Below, piece after piece: positions 1 to 6,099 of a DNA stretch of 7,064 nt. The stretch lies in contig DLMG01000189.1 in assembly GCA_002479245.1 (NCBI GenBank), positions 13,876 through 20,939 of the forward strand. Reading direction: 5' to 3'. Within the stretch, counting starts at the first letter, position 1. Each line of letters opens with the position of its first letter. This stretch comes from Verrucomicrobia subdivision 3 bacterium UBA7542. Its GTDB lineage: Bacteria > Verrucomicrobiota > Verrucomicrobiia > Limisphaerales > UBA11358. Below the pieces are notes generated by a model. The model did no database searches, was not told the origin of the DNA, and worked only from the letters and a program-made list of their open reading frames with translations. The translations under genes and the position numbers were made by a program.

Positions 1-104
1 TGATGATGCGCGAGATGGGCAGCCGTTACCTTTTCATCTGCCTTTATATCTGGCTGGAAAAGTATTTCAGCCGCGGCGACTACCGGAAAAGAAGCCCGAA
101 ATAA
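1..104 (+). CDS. 3' end of an unidentified plus-strand gene (truncated by the window edge)
   Basis: Reading from base 3 gives 33 codons without interruption, then TAA at 102-104. The visible tail has an aromatic, hydrophobic stretch (YLFICLYIWLEKYF) followed by a basic end (RGDYRKRSPK). This would suit a last membrane-proximal helix with a positive cytoplasmic tail, or simply an amphipathic C-terminal helix. The start lies left of the window. The Met codons at 3 and 6 are probably internal, and I see no ribosome binding site because nothing is upstream. I do not recognise the family. It converges on uxaC with about 160 bp between the stops. The open frame is short enough that a chance ORF cannot be excluded. 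Confidence 0.35.
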   Translation, partial: MMREMGSRYLFICLYIWLEKYFSRGDYRKRSPK

Positions 105-265
105 CTTGCCCGTTTATAACAGTGCCCATGCCGATCCGGCGCGTTCAGATTGGCGGCTGCAGCCGAAATTATTCCCTCCTGGCAACTGTAATTTGCCTTC
201 TCAAAGTTAAAAGAGCGACGTCCTGATGGCACAATTCCGCGACAGCGTTGTGCCTTGCTCGCGGA
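105..265. other. Convergent intergenic gap with three inverted repeats
   Basis: No credible gene is seen between the partial plus-strand gene and the end of uxaC. The gap holds a perfect 12-base palindrome CGGCTGCAGCCG at 154-165, a small inverted repeat GGCAA/TTGCC at 181-185 and 193-197, and a larger hairpin at 228-254 described separately. None is followed by a clean T-tract on either strand. Their concentration between two convergent gene ends fits a bidirectional termination or 3'-end protection zone, but that role is inferred. Confidence 0.4.
228..254 (-). terminator. Hairpin just downstream of uxaC, possible operon end
   Basis: GGCACAA (228-234) and TTGTGCC (248-254) form a perfect 7-bp stem. 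The loop can extend it with CGC/GCG (238-240 and 245-247) around GACA, leaving a 3-base bulge at 235-237. The hairpin starts 11 bases past the uxaC stop on the minus strand, where an operon terminator or mRNA-stabilising structure would sit. It lacks a following U-run, so it is not a canonical intrinsic terminator. Confidence 0.4.
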
Positions 266-1714
266 TTACTTCGCCCGTACCGGTGATCGTCTGCTCCCGC
301 CAGCGGTTTCACCCGTCGGAAAAGCCATGTACTGTTTGGCGTTGGCGTAGCAGATGTTGCGAATCATCGGCCCGACCAGTTTTTCTTCGTTGGGAATCAG
401 GCCGCTTTCCATGTCGCGACCGATCAAATTACACAGCGTGCGCCGGAAGTATTCGTGGCGCGGATACGACATGAACGAGCGCGAATCCGTGATCATGCCG
501 ATAAAGCGCGAGAGCAGGCCGAGATTCGACAGCGCATTCATCTGCCACTCCATGGCTTCCTTTTGGTCCAAAAACCACCAGCCGGAACCGAATTGGATTT
601 TGCCCGGGATTGTGCCGTCCTGGAAATTCCCGATCATCGCGGCGCAGGCGTAATTGTCCGCCGGATTCACGTTGTAAATGATGGTTTTCGGCAACGAATT
701 CTCCTGATCGAGCCGGTCGAGGTAAGCCGCGAGGGCGGAGCATTGCGGCCAGTCACCGATGGAATCGAAGCCGGTGTCCGGGCCGAGTTGTTTGAGCCGG
801 CGGGTGTTGGCGCTGCGCAGCGCGCCGATGTGAAGCTGCTTCGTCCAGCTTTTTTTCGCGTCGAGCTGGCCAAAGAACAGCATCATGAACGAGGCAAATT
901 GTCCGTGCTCCGGCGGTGAAACGAATTCGCCGCGCCGCGCCTTGTCAAAAATGGCGGCGGCGGCCTTGTCGGAGCAAAAATCCGAGAAGCAGTAATTCAG
1001 GCCGTGATCGGACAGCCGGCAGCCTTGCGCGTGGAAAAAGTCATGACGCTTTCGCAGCGCGGTGAGGAACGCGGAAAAGCCGTTGATGTCTATGTTGCTG
1101 GCGGCGGCGAGTTGTTCCACCCACTTATTGAAACCGGCGGGTTGATTCACGGTCAGCGCCCAGTCGGGGCGGAACGCGGGCAGCATTTTTGTCGGATGGC
1201 CCTGGGACGCAAACGCGCGGTGATGTTCCAGGTTGTCCACGGGATCGTCCGTGGTGCAGACGACCTTGACCTTGAATTTTTTTAGGATGCCCTGCGCGGT
1301 TAATTCCGGCGTGGCCAGCTTTTCGTTGGCCTTTTTCCAGATTTTGTCGGCGGTCTTTTCATCGAGCAGATCAGTGATGCCGAAGTAACGCTTCAGTTCC
1401 AAATGCGTCCAGTGATAGAGTGGATTGCGGAGCGCGTGCGGCACGGTGGCCGCCCAGGCCTTGAACTTGTCAAACGGACCGGCCTGACCCGTGCAAAAAC
1501 ATTCCGCGACGCCGTTGGTCCGCATGGCGCGCCATTTGTAATGGTCGCCTTCAAGCCAGATCTCAAAAAGGTTTTTGAACTGACGGTTGGCAGCAACGTC
1601 GCGCGGCGAAATATGACAATGATAGTCAAAAATCGGCTCGGTTTCGGCGTATTGGTGGTAAAGTTTGCGAGCCGTTTTGGTGCTCAACAAAAAATCTTCG
1701 TGGATGAAGGGCAT
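266..1714 (-). CDS. uxaC: Glucuronate/galacturonate isomerase UxaC
   Basis: Cytoplasmic uronate isomerase that interconverts D-glucuronate with D-fructuronate and D-galacturonate with D-tagaturonate, the entry step of hexuronate catabolism. The 482 residues cover the whole family (usually about 470). Visible family signatures are DYHCH with the metal-binding HxH pair (His32, His34), GDHYKWRAMR near 56-65, NPLYHWTHLEL near 97-107, CTTDDP at 153-158, LHIGALR at 294-300, GPDTGFDSIGD at 311-321, IQFGSGWWF at 373-381 and TDSRSF at 409-414, whose Asp410 is the expected conserved Asp of the amidohydrolase-type barrel. The last 19 or so residues after NAKQYM are rich in G, S and R and look like a lineage-specific tail. 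It lies 23 bp downstream of uxaE, so the two are probably cotranscribed. No Shine-Dalgarno sequence precedes the ATG at 1714; the start is chosen because the N-terminus (MPFIHEDFLL) matches the family. Identity is confident; substrate preference is not visible. Confidence 0.96.
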   Translation of the reverse strand: MPFIHEDFLLSTKTARKLYHQYAETEPIFDYHCHISPRDVAANRQFKNLFEIWLEGDHYKWRAMRTNGVAECFCTGQAGPFDKFKAWAATVPHALRNPLYHWTHLELKRYFGITDLLDEKTADKIWKKANEKLATPELTAQGILKKFKVKVVCTTDDPVDNLEHHRAFASQGHPTKMLPAFRPDWALTVNQPAGFNKWVEQLAAASNIDINGFSAFLTALRKRHDFFHAQGCRLSDHGLNYCFSDFCSDKAAAAIFDKARRGEFVSPPEHGQFASFMMLFFGQLDAKKSWTKQLHIGALRSANTRRLKQLGPDTGFDSIGDWPQCSALAAYLDRLDQENSLPKTIIYNVNPADNYACAAMIGNFQDGTIPGKIQFGSGWWFLDQKEAMEWQMNALSNLGLLSRFIGMITDSRSFMSYPRHEYFRRTLCNLIGRDMESGLIPNEEKLVGPMIRNICYANAKQYMAFPTGETAGGSRRSPVRAK

Positions 1715-1737
1715 ATTCGAGGAGATCGATTAACGGT

Positions 1738-3045
1738 TTAAGCGGGAACAGTGTCGCGCCGCGATGGTTTTTTTGCCGGTTTTGTTTCGTCGAGCAGCAG
1801 CGGTTTCATGTGCCGCTCGAACAGATTTTCAGTGACGTTTTTGGCGATGACCGCTTCATGTTTCTTGAGCGCGTTGAGGTACCGGTCGCCTTTCTTCGCG
1901 GCGATTTTGAAACCAACGTGGATCAATTGCCGGAAGCTTGAATTGAAACCCTTGTTTTTCGGATCGTGCCGGAGCGCGGAAACAAATTGTCCGGAAGTCC
2001 AGCCGCTGACGGTCTCCTTTGTCGGCAGTTGCTTGCGGTCAATGTCAATGACCGTTGCGTACGGCGCGCAAAGTTCGTCCATGTGATCAAGCGCATCGGA
2101 ATAAATTTCCTTTGCCAGCGCGAGGCCATCACCACCCGCTTCGGCGAGGCCGATGACTTCTTCAAGCCAGGTCGTGCCGGCCGTCTTAAGGTGCAGGCCA
2201 GCGTTGAATTTTTTCAATGCGCGGCGGATCGGCGCGTAAATGGAAAACTTGTCACTGCCGGAATGGACGCTGAGCTTGAGCGTGACGGGCAGGCCGTATT
2301 GCCTGATGGCGAAGGCAATGACGGCGAGGTCTTCGTTGAATTCCTGCTCGAACTGCTTCACATCGCCCACGTAATCCACGCCTTTGTTGAAACGGCCGGT
2401 GAATTTCAGCGCGATGGTCTGAATCGGAATTTTTTCATCGGCGAGCGCCGCGAGAATGATGAGCAGTTCCGGCGGCGTTTGCGGGTTGTCGGTTTCATCC
2501 ATCGAAACTTCCGTGATGAAACTGGCCTCGCCCTTGGCTTGGGCAATGTGCCGGTAAATTTTTCCCGCGTCCTGTACGGCCAGCAAAAATTTGTTGGCGA
2601 CGCGTTCCACCTCGGCGGGCATCGTTTCAAATGGACGGTCAATGTGCGGGATGACAATTTTGCCGATCAGTTCGGGGTGGCGGCTGGCAAAGGCCTTCAC
2701 GCTTTTGGGATCGGCGGGTTTGCCAATCGAGTCGGCCACGTCAATCGTGAAGAAATCCGAGGGCGCGATGAAACGATCCACGGTTTCGAGCTGGATGTGG
2801 TCGGCGTCCACGTGATACGGTTTCTTCCAGCCGAGCGCCTTTACCGCCGCATCCGCCTCGGCGCGCAAACTGGACGGTTCGGTGCCGATGAGCTGGTGTT
2901 CGCGATTCGACTTGTTCCAGACGGGAACAACATCCGCGCCAAGCTCGGTGGCCAGGACGCACGCGCGAAGTTGCGCCTTGCCCTGGTGCGAAAAACGGTC
3001 GCCCATGCCAAACGAGAACTTTCCCAGCGTCAGATATTTACTCAT
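1738..3045 (-). CDS. uxaE: Tagaturonate/fructuronate epimerase, UxaE family
   Basis: Predicted cytoplasmic enzyme that epimerises D-tagaturonate to D-fructuronate, the activity described for Thermotoga maritima UxaE. It merges the galacturonate branch into the glucuronate branch without the altronate enzymes UxaB and UxaA. The 435-residue product shows the N-terminal signature FGMGDRFSHQGKAQ (12-25), HVDADHI (78-84), FITEVSMDET (176-185), FTGRFNKGVDYVGD (215-228), LSVHSGSDKFSIY (258-270), HLKTAGTTWLEE (285-296) and the tail NLFERHMKPLL (407-417). The repeated His, Asp and Glu residues in these blocks are candidate metal and substrate ligands of a barrel enzyme; I cannot assign them individually. 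The last 15-20 residues are basic and probably disordered. Its place directly before uxaC strongly supports the hexuronate role. The ATG lies directly after a hairpin plus T6 and has no Shine-Dalgarno site. The alternative is a related sugar-acid epimerase with another substrate. Confidence 0.88.
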   Translation of the reverse strand: MSKYLTLGKFSFGMGDRFSHQGKAQLRACVLATELGADVVPVWNKSNREHQLIGTEPSSLRAEADAAVKALGWKKPYHVDADHIQLETVDRFIAPSDFFTIDVADSIGKPADPKSVKAFASRHPELIGKIVIPHIDRPFETMPAEVERVANKFLLAVQDAGKIYRHIAQAKGEASFITEVSMDETDNPQTPPELLIILAALADEKIPIQTIALKFTGRFNKGVDYVGDVKQFEQEFNEDLAVIAFAIRQYGLPVTLKLSVHSGSDKFSIYAPIRRALKKFNAGLHLKTAGTTWLEEVIGLAEAGGDGLALAKEIYSDALDHMDELCAPYATVIDIDRKQLPTKETVSGWTSGQFVSALRHDPKNKGFNSSFRQLIHVGFKIAAKKGDRYLNALKKHEAVIAKNVTENLFERHMKPLLLDETKPAKKPSRRDTVPA

Positions 3046-3065
3046 AAAAAAGCCGTTTTAACGGC
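3046..3065 (-). promoter_or_regulatory. Terminator-like hairpin plus T6 touching the uxaE start codon
   Basis: Read on the minus strand, GCCGTTAAAACGGC (3065 down to 3052) folds as a 5-bp stem GCCGT/ACGGC with a four-base loop, or 6 bp with a two-base loop. It is followed at once by TTTTTT (3051-3046) and then the uxaE ATG. This is the shape of a small intrinsic terminator, but it lies in the leader of uxaE, where there is no upstream minus-strand gene to end. It could be an attenuator, a translation-blocking structure, or an operator palindrome. The stem is short, so any activity is uncertain. Confidence 0.4.
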
Positions 3066-3108
3066 GCCAATGTAACAGATTCACCCCCCCAATCGCCATA
3101 TCATCTTT

Positions 3109-3133
3109 TGCAGAAATGTTTGAGAATTCTGCA
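3109..3133. repeat. Perfect 7-bp inverted repeat in the uxaE / tRNA-Val intergenic region
   Basis: TGCAGAA (3109-3115) and TTCTGCA (3127-3133) are exact inverted copies separated by 11 bases. The element lies 64 bp upstream of the uxaE start and 75 bp upstream of the tRNA, between the divergent units. The spacing places half-site centres 18 bp apart, so it may be a regulator-binding site or an RNA hairpin. No regulator gene is nearby to name. The rest of 3066-3207 shows no convincing -35/-10 pair on either strand. Confidence 0.35.
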
Positions 3134-3207
3134 CTTAAATGACGGTGTCGCCGCCAATTCGCACTTGCCATCGTTCGCCGGGATTGCCACGCTTTCTTTT
3201 TGTGGAT

Positions 3208-3283
3208 GCGCGGTTAGCTCAGTTGGTAGAGCACATGTTTGACGTACATGGGGTCACAGGTTCAAGTCCTGTACCGCGCACCA
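3208..3283 (+). tRNA. tRNA-Val (anticodon GAC)
   Basis: A complete cloverleaf can be drawn. The acceptor stem GCGCGGT (3208-3214) pairs with ACCGCGC (3273-3279). The D-arm is GCTC-AGTTGGTA-GAGC (3217-3232). The anticodon stem CATGT/ACATG (3234-3238, 3246-3250) encloses loop TTGACGT with anticodon GAC at 3241-3243, which reads the valine codons GUC and GUU. The variable region is GGGTC, and the T-arm ACAGG/CCTGT encloses TTCAAGT. The discriminator base is A at 3280 and CCA is encoded at 3281-3283. The base after the anticodon is G rather than the more usual A for this tRNA. The gene stands alone, divergent from uxaE, and is directly followed by a repeat cluster. Confidence 0.96.
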
Positions 3284-3470
3284 GCCTTCGCCCGAAGCGT
3301 AGCGAGGTCGAAGGCTGCCGCGCCGGAGCGTGAAACGCGTAGGCGGGCCGGCGCAACACCGTGCCAATGGGCTACGGCTCGGCAAGCCAACTATTCCAAG
3401 CATGGCGCGAAGGCGGGCATGACAGATGACATCCAACACTGCTGCGAGCTACGACCCGGCAAGCCAGCCA
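3283..3470. repeat. Hairpin-rich repeat cluster abutting the tRNA 3' end
   Basis: The segment between the tRNA and the peptidase gene is built from related short pieces. Three similar 11-mers occur: GCGTAGCGAGG (3297-3307), GCGTAGGCGGG (3337-3347) and GCGAAGGCGGG (3407-3417). The first two sit in loops between inverted arms AGCCTTCG/CGAAGGCT (3283-3290, 3309-3316) and GCGCCGG/CCGGCGC (3320-3326, 3348-3354). A 19-base direct repeat with 17 matches follows: GCTACGGCTCGGCAAGCCA (3371-3389) and GCTACGACCCGGCAAGCCA (3448-3466). No transposase or integrase is present. I infer a dispersed non-coding repeat that has accumulated downstream of the tRNA; the first hairpin could also serve as a tRNA terminator. 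The rest, 3471-3527, shows nothing clear. Confidence 0.55.
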
Positions 3471-3527
3471 AGTTCCGTTTGTCGCCGGGTGACATTTCTC
3501 CGGTCATCCCTTAAACTGAATCTGCTT

Positions 3528-5051
3528 ATGATTCGTTGCCTGCTTTTGACCGTGTTTTTGGAACTGGGGCTTTGCGCCGGCCCCACCCAAACGAATGACC
3601 TTCCGCTGGTGCAAAGGCCGTGGTTCGAGACGCGCACCGCGCATTTCAACATCTACAGTTGCGGCGCGCCCCGGGACGTTTACAAACTTTCCGCGCGTCT
3701 GGAGCAGTTTTGCCAGGCTTACACCCTCATGGCCGGGGCGCAGGCGGTGGCCTCCCCGCCGATTGTGGTGATGGCTTTCCCCGACCACGAAACAATGAAG
3801 CCGTTCCTGCCGCTTTATCAGGGCCAGCCCGCCAATCTGGCGGCCTTCTTCCAGCGCGGCAGCGACGAAAACCTGATCGTGCTTGCCCTGCCCGGCACCA
3901 ACTCGCCTTTCACGGGCATGGAGGTCATCTTTCACGAATACACCCACCTGCTGTTCCGGCGTAACGACCGCATCTGGCCGCTCTGGCTCAAGGAAGGAAT
4001 GGCCGAGGTCTATTCCACCTTCGAAACGACCGGCTACAACGTCCGCATCGGCGACCCGATTGGCCATCATTTGCGCCTGCTGGCGCAACAACCCCTGCTG
4101 CCGCTGGCCGAGTTGTTTGCCGTCACTCACGACTCGCCCCAATACAATGAGCGCAGCCGCCAGGGCATTTTCTACGCCGAATCATGGCTGCTCACGCACT
4201 TCTTGATGGCGGGCGACAATCCTGCTTACCAGGCCCGTTTTAAACAGTTCACCCCGCTCCTCCTCGAAGGCCAGCTTCCCGAACAGGCCCTTACCAACGC
4301 GTTGCAAACCTCCTTGCCGGCGGTGGAAGCTGAACTCCGCCGCTACCTCCGGCAGGGCCGGTTTACCCCCATTGAACTGATGCTGGCGGCGGATATCTCC
4401 TCACCCATAACCCTGACCACGCGGCCCATCACCCCCGTGGAAAATTATTTTCGCCTGGGCGACGAACTGCTCCGGATCAACCGTCCCGATACCGCTGAAT
4501 TGTATTTTACGCAGGCGCAAAAACTCGCGCCCGCCAGTCCCCTGCCCTATGAGGGATTGGGTCTGCTCGCCGCCGAGCGGAAACAGCACGATGAAGCCTT
4601 GCGCGATTTGCAGGCGGCACTCCAGCATGGTTCAACCAGTTTTCTGGTTTTTTATATTTATGCCCGGGAACAGTACCAGCTCACGGCGGATTCCCAGGAC
4701 CGGCATGCCCCGCTCAAAAGCGACGCGGCGGCGGAAATCCGCGGCGAACTCCAAAAATCGCTCGCGCTGATGCCGGACTTCGGGCCGGCGCATGAATTGT
4801 TGGGCTTTTTCGAGATGGTCCAGGGCGATAATCTCGCGTTGGCGGAACAACACCTGCAACGCGCCCACCTGCTGGAACCCGAAAACCCGGCCTGCCTGTT
4901 TTCGCTGGCCCAGTTGCAACTGAGAAACCACAACCTCGAAGCCGCGCGCATCACCCTGCAACCGCTGCTGCTGCCCAACGTGGATGCGAAACTTCGCGCC
5001 CATGCCGAGGAGATGATTCAGGGCATCGCCCGAAACCATCCGGTTTATTGA
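3528..5051 (+). CDS. Exported gluzincin-type zinc peptidase (peptidase MA-like) with C-terminal TPR-like repeats
   Basis: A 507-residue protein of unknown substrate. The N-terminus MIRCLLLTVFLELGLCAG is short, hydrophobic and signal-peptide-like, with a possible cleavage after CA; it is not a good lipobox, because Leu precedes the Cys. The middle carries HEYTH (His136, Glu137, His140) followed after 15 residues by Glu156 in WLKEGMAE, matching the HExxH plus Glu arrangement of gluzincins and the WLxEGxA pattern of peptidase MA-like domains. The motif YAESWLLTHFL (216-226) also fits that family. Residues about 304-366 and 402-481 form TPR-like helical pairs, for example YFRLGDELLRINRPDTAELY and AHELLGFFEMVQGD. 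All catalytic positions are intact, so activity is plausible, probably in the periplasm or outside. I chose ATG 3528 over an in-frame ATG at 3426 because the extra 34 codons are repeat DNA and would bury the signal peptide. No Shine-Dalgarno site is seen. It is not clearly in an operon. Confidence 0.85.
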   Translation: MIRCLLLTVFLELGLCAGPTQTNDLPLVQRPWFETRTAHFNIYSCGAPRDVYKLSARLEQFCQAYTLMAGAQAVASPPIVVMAFPDHETMKPFLPLYQGQPANLAAFFQRGSDENLIVLALPGTNSPFTGMEVIFHEYTHLLFRRNDRIWPLWLKEGMAEVYSTFETTGYNVRIGDPIGHHLRLLAQQPLLPLAELFAVTHDSPQYNERSRQGIFYAESWLLTHFLMAGDNPAYQARFKQFTPLLLEGQLPEQALTNALQTSLPAVEAELRRYLRQGRFTPIELMLAADISSPITLTTRPITPVENYFRLGDELLRINRPDTAELYFTQAQKLAPASPLPYEGLGLLAAERKQHDEALRDLQAALQHGSTSFLVFYIYAREQYQLTADSQDRHAPLKSDAAAEIRGELQKSLALMPDFGPAHELLGFFEMVQGDNLALAEQHLQRAHLLEPENPACLFSLAQLQLRNHNLEAARITLQPLLLPNVDAKLRAHAEEMIQGIARNHPVY

Positions 5052-5068
5052 CCTTCGCGCGCGCCCGC

Positions 5069-5113
5069 TTGCAGAACCGGCGGGGAGGCTTATGTTGAAC
5101 CAGAGGTGAGGAG
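5069..5113 (+). promoter_or_regulatory. Possible promoter and strong ribosome binding site for the DUF2934-like gene
   Basis: TTGCAG (5069-5074) and TATGTT (5091-5096), 16 bases apart, resemble weak -35 and -10 boxes and would start transcription near 5103. The purine run GAGGTGAGGAG (5103-5113) then gives a strong Shine-Dalgarno site 6 bases before the ATG at 5120. The ribosome site is clear; the promoter is a weak match (3 of 6 and 4 of 6 consensus bases). If transcription instead begins upstream, ATG 5092 opens a five-codon leader (MLNQR) ending at 5109 across the ribosome site. Confidence 0.4.
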
Positions 5114-5119
5114 TTGCCT

Positions 5120-5326
5120 ATGAAAACAAAAAGCCAAACAGAAAAAATCATGGAACAGCCCACACCGTTCACTCCGGGTGTCACCAAGAGCATGGTGCGC
5201 GAACATGCGTATCGCCTGTATCGCGACAAACTGCCGGATCATCCGTTGACACTGGAAAATTGGGTGCTGGCTGAAAAGGACCTTGTGGCAACGATGGAAG
5301 CCGAGCGGGAAGGCTTTGCCGTCTAG
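5120..5326 (+). CDS. Small DUF2934-like protein
   Basis: A 68-residue soluble protein without signal peptide or membrane segment. Residues about 25-60 show the DUF2934-like pattern: a helix with [12 protein letters not shown], a short loop DHPLT, then [18 protein letters not shown]. This resembles the family core of a basic helix with RAY followed by a W-x-x-AE helix. The biochemical role of that family is not established. The N-terminal 20 residues are polar and Lys/Gln-rich, probably disordered. ATG 5120 is preferred over TTG 5114 because it sits 6 bases after GAGGTGAGGAG. The gene is 68 bp after the peptidase gene, with possibly its own promoter. Its TAG stop shares the CTAG tetranucleotide with the stop of convergent sdhB. 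Confidence 0.8.
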   Translation: MKTKSQTEKIMEQPTPFTPGVTKSMVREHAYRLYRDKLPDHPLTLENWVLAEKDLVATMEAEREGFAV

Positions 5327-6099
5327 CCCGTTCCACCGGCAGCGCTCTTTTTGAGTTCACCCTTGACCACGGCCACGGCGTAGTCGCGGTTCATTTTGGC
5401 GATGAAGTCGAGGCTGATTTCCTTCGGGCAAACGGCTTCGCACGATCCGGTGACGGTGCAGTTGCCGAATCCTTCCTGGTCCATTTGCAGCACCATGTTT
5501 TTGACCCGGCGATCCTTTTCGGCCTGGCCCTGCGGGAGGTAATTGAGGTGGGAAACCTTTGCCGCGACGAACAGCATGGCGCTGGCATTTTTGCAGACGG
5601 CCACACACGCGCCGCAGCCAATGCACGCGGCCGCATCCATCGCCAGGTCGGCGATTTCCTTCGACACCGGCAACGCGTTGGCTTCGGGCGCATTGCCGGT
5701 GTTCACCGAAATGAAACCGCCGGCCAGCATGATGCGATCGAACGCGGCGCGATCCACGATCAGGTCTTTCACAATCGGGAACGCCCGCGCCCGCCAGGGT
5801 TCAACGGTGATGGTCTGGCCGTCCTGGAAATGGCGCATGTGAAGCTGGCATACGGTGGTGCCTTTGCGGCTGCCATGGGGAACGCCGTTGATGACCAGCG
5901 AGCACGTGCCGCAAATGCCTTCGCGGCAATCGCTGTCGAACACAAACGGTTCCTGCCCCCCGGCCACGAGGCGTTCGTTGACCATGTCGAGCATTTCAAG
6001 AAACGACATGTCCGGGCTGACGTCGCGGGCCTCGTGCGTCTCAAGGCAGCCGGGTGACGCCGCGTTCTTCTGCCGCCAGATTTTAAGGGTGAGGTTCAT
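5323..6099 (-). CDS. sdhB: Succinate dehydrogenase/fumarate reductase iron-sulfur subunit
   Basis: Electron-transfer subunit of complex II. It passes electrons from the flavoprotein to the membrane quinone site through three Fe-S clusters on the cytoplasmic face. The 258 residues contain every expected cysteine. The [2Fe-2S] ligands are Cys58, Cys63 and Cys66 (CREGICGTC) plus Cys84. The [4Fe-4S] ligands are Cys159, Cys162 and Cys165 (CIGCGAC) plus Cys224. The [3Fe-4S] ligands are Cys169, Cys214 and Cys220. The wording around these sites ([40 protein letters not shown]) resembles the form found in Bacteroidota and Verrucomicrobiota, whose complex usually has a single cytochrome b subunit. The ATG overlaps the sdhA stop as ATGA, so translation is probably coupled; there is no close Shine-Dalgarno site. 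Whether the complex works as dehydrogenase or fumarate reductase cannot be told from this subunit. Confidence 0.96.
   Translation of the reverse strand: MNLTLKIWRQKNAASPGCLETHEARDVSPDMSFLEMLDMVNERLVAGGQEPFVFDSDCREGICGTCSLVINGVPHGSRKGTTVCQLHMRHFQDGQTITVEPWRARAFPIVKDLIVDRAAFDRIMLAGGFISVNTGNAPEANALPVSKEIADLAMDAAACIGCGACVAVCKNASAMLFVAAKVSHLNYLPQGQAEKDRRVKNMVLQMDQEGFGNCTVTGSCEAVCPKEISLDFIAKMNRDYAVAVVKGELKKSAAGGTG

Noticed and set aside
226..653. Plus-strand ORFs of 82 and 99 codons at the 3' end of uxaC
   Set aside because: They lie opposite conserved UxaC coding sequence and show no domain or ribosome site.
1966..3075. 369-codon open frame on the plus strand, antisense to uxaE
   Set aside because: The minus-strand frame encodes a recognisable UxaE protein across the same bases. 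The antisense product has no family signature and is explained by GC-biased codon structure.
3139..3333. Short plus-strand ORF (64 codons) running through the tRNA gene
   Set aside because: It overlaps the complete tRNA-Val and the repeat. Open frames across tRNA genes are common chance events.
3208..3470. Integrated mobile element at the tRNA-Val 3' end
   Set aside because: There is no integrase, no transposase and no duplicated tRNA 3' end as an attachment site. Only short repeats are present.
3283..3470. CRISPR-like array
   Set aside because: Repeats are imperfect, irregularly spaced (40 and 70 bases) and only 11-19 bases long, with no cas gene nearby.
3426..3527. In-frame 34-codon N-terminal extension of the peptidase from ATG 3426
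   Set aside because: The added residues come from the repeat cluster, have no ribosome site and would place the signal peptide internally. ATG 3528 is the better start.
3504..4142. 212-codon minus-strand frame opposite the peptidase gene
   Set aside because: It mirrors the coding frame with the HExxH and WLKEG motifs on the plus strand. The antisense product shows only G/R/V-rich low-information sequence.
5485..6057. 190-codon plus-strand frame across sdhB
   Set aside because: It is the shadow of sdhB, whose cysteine pattern is complete on the minus strand.
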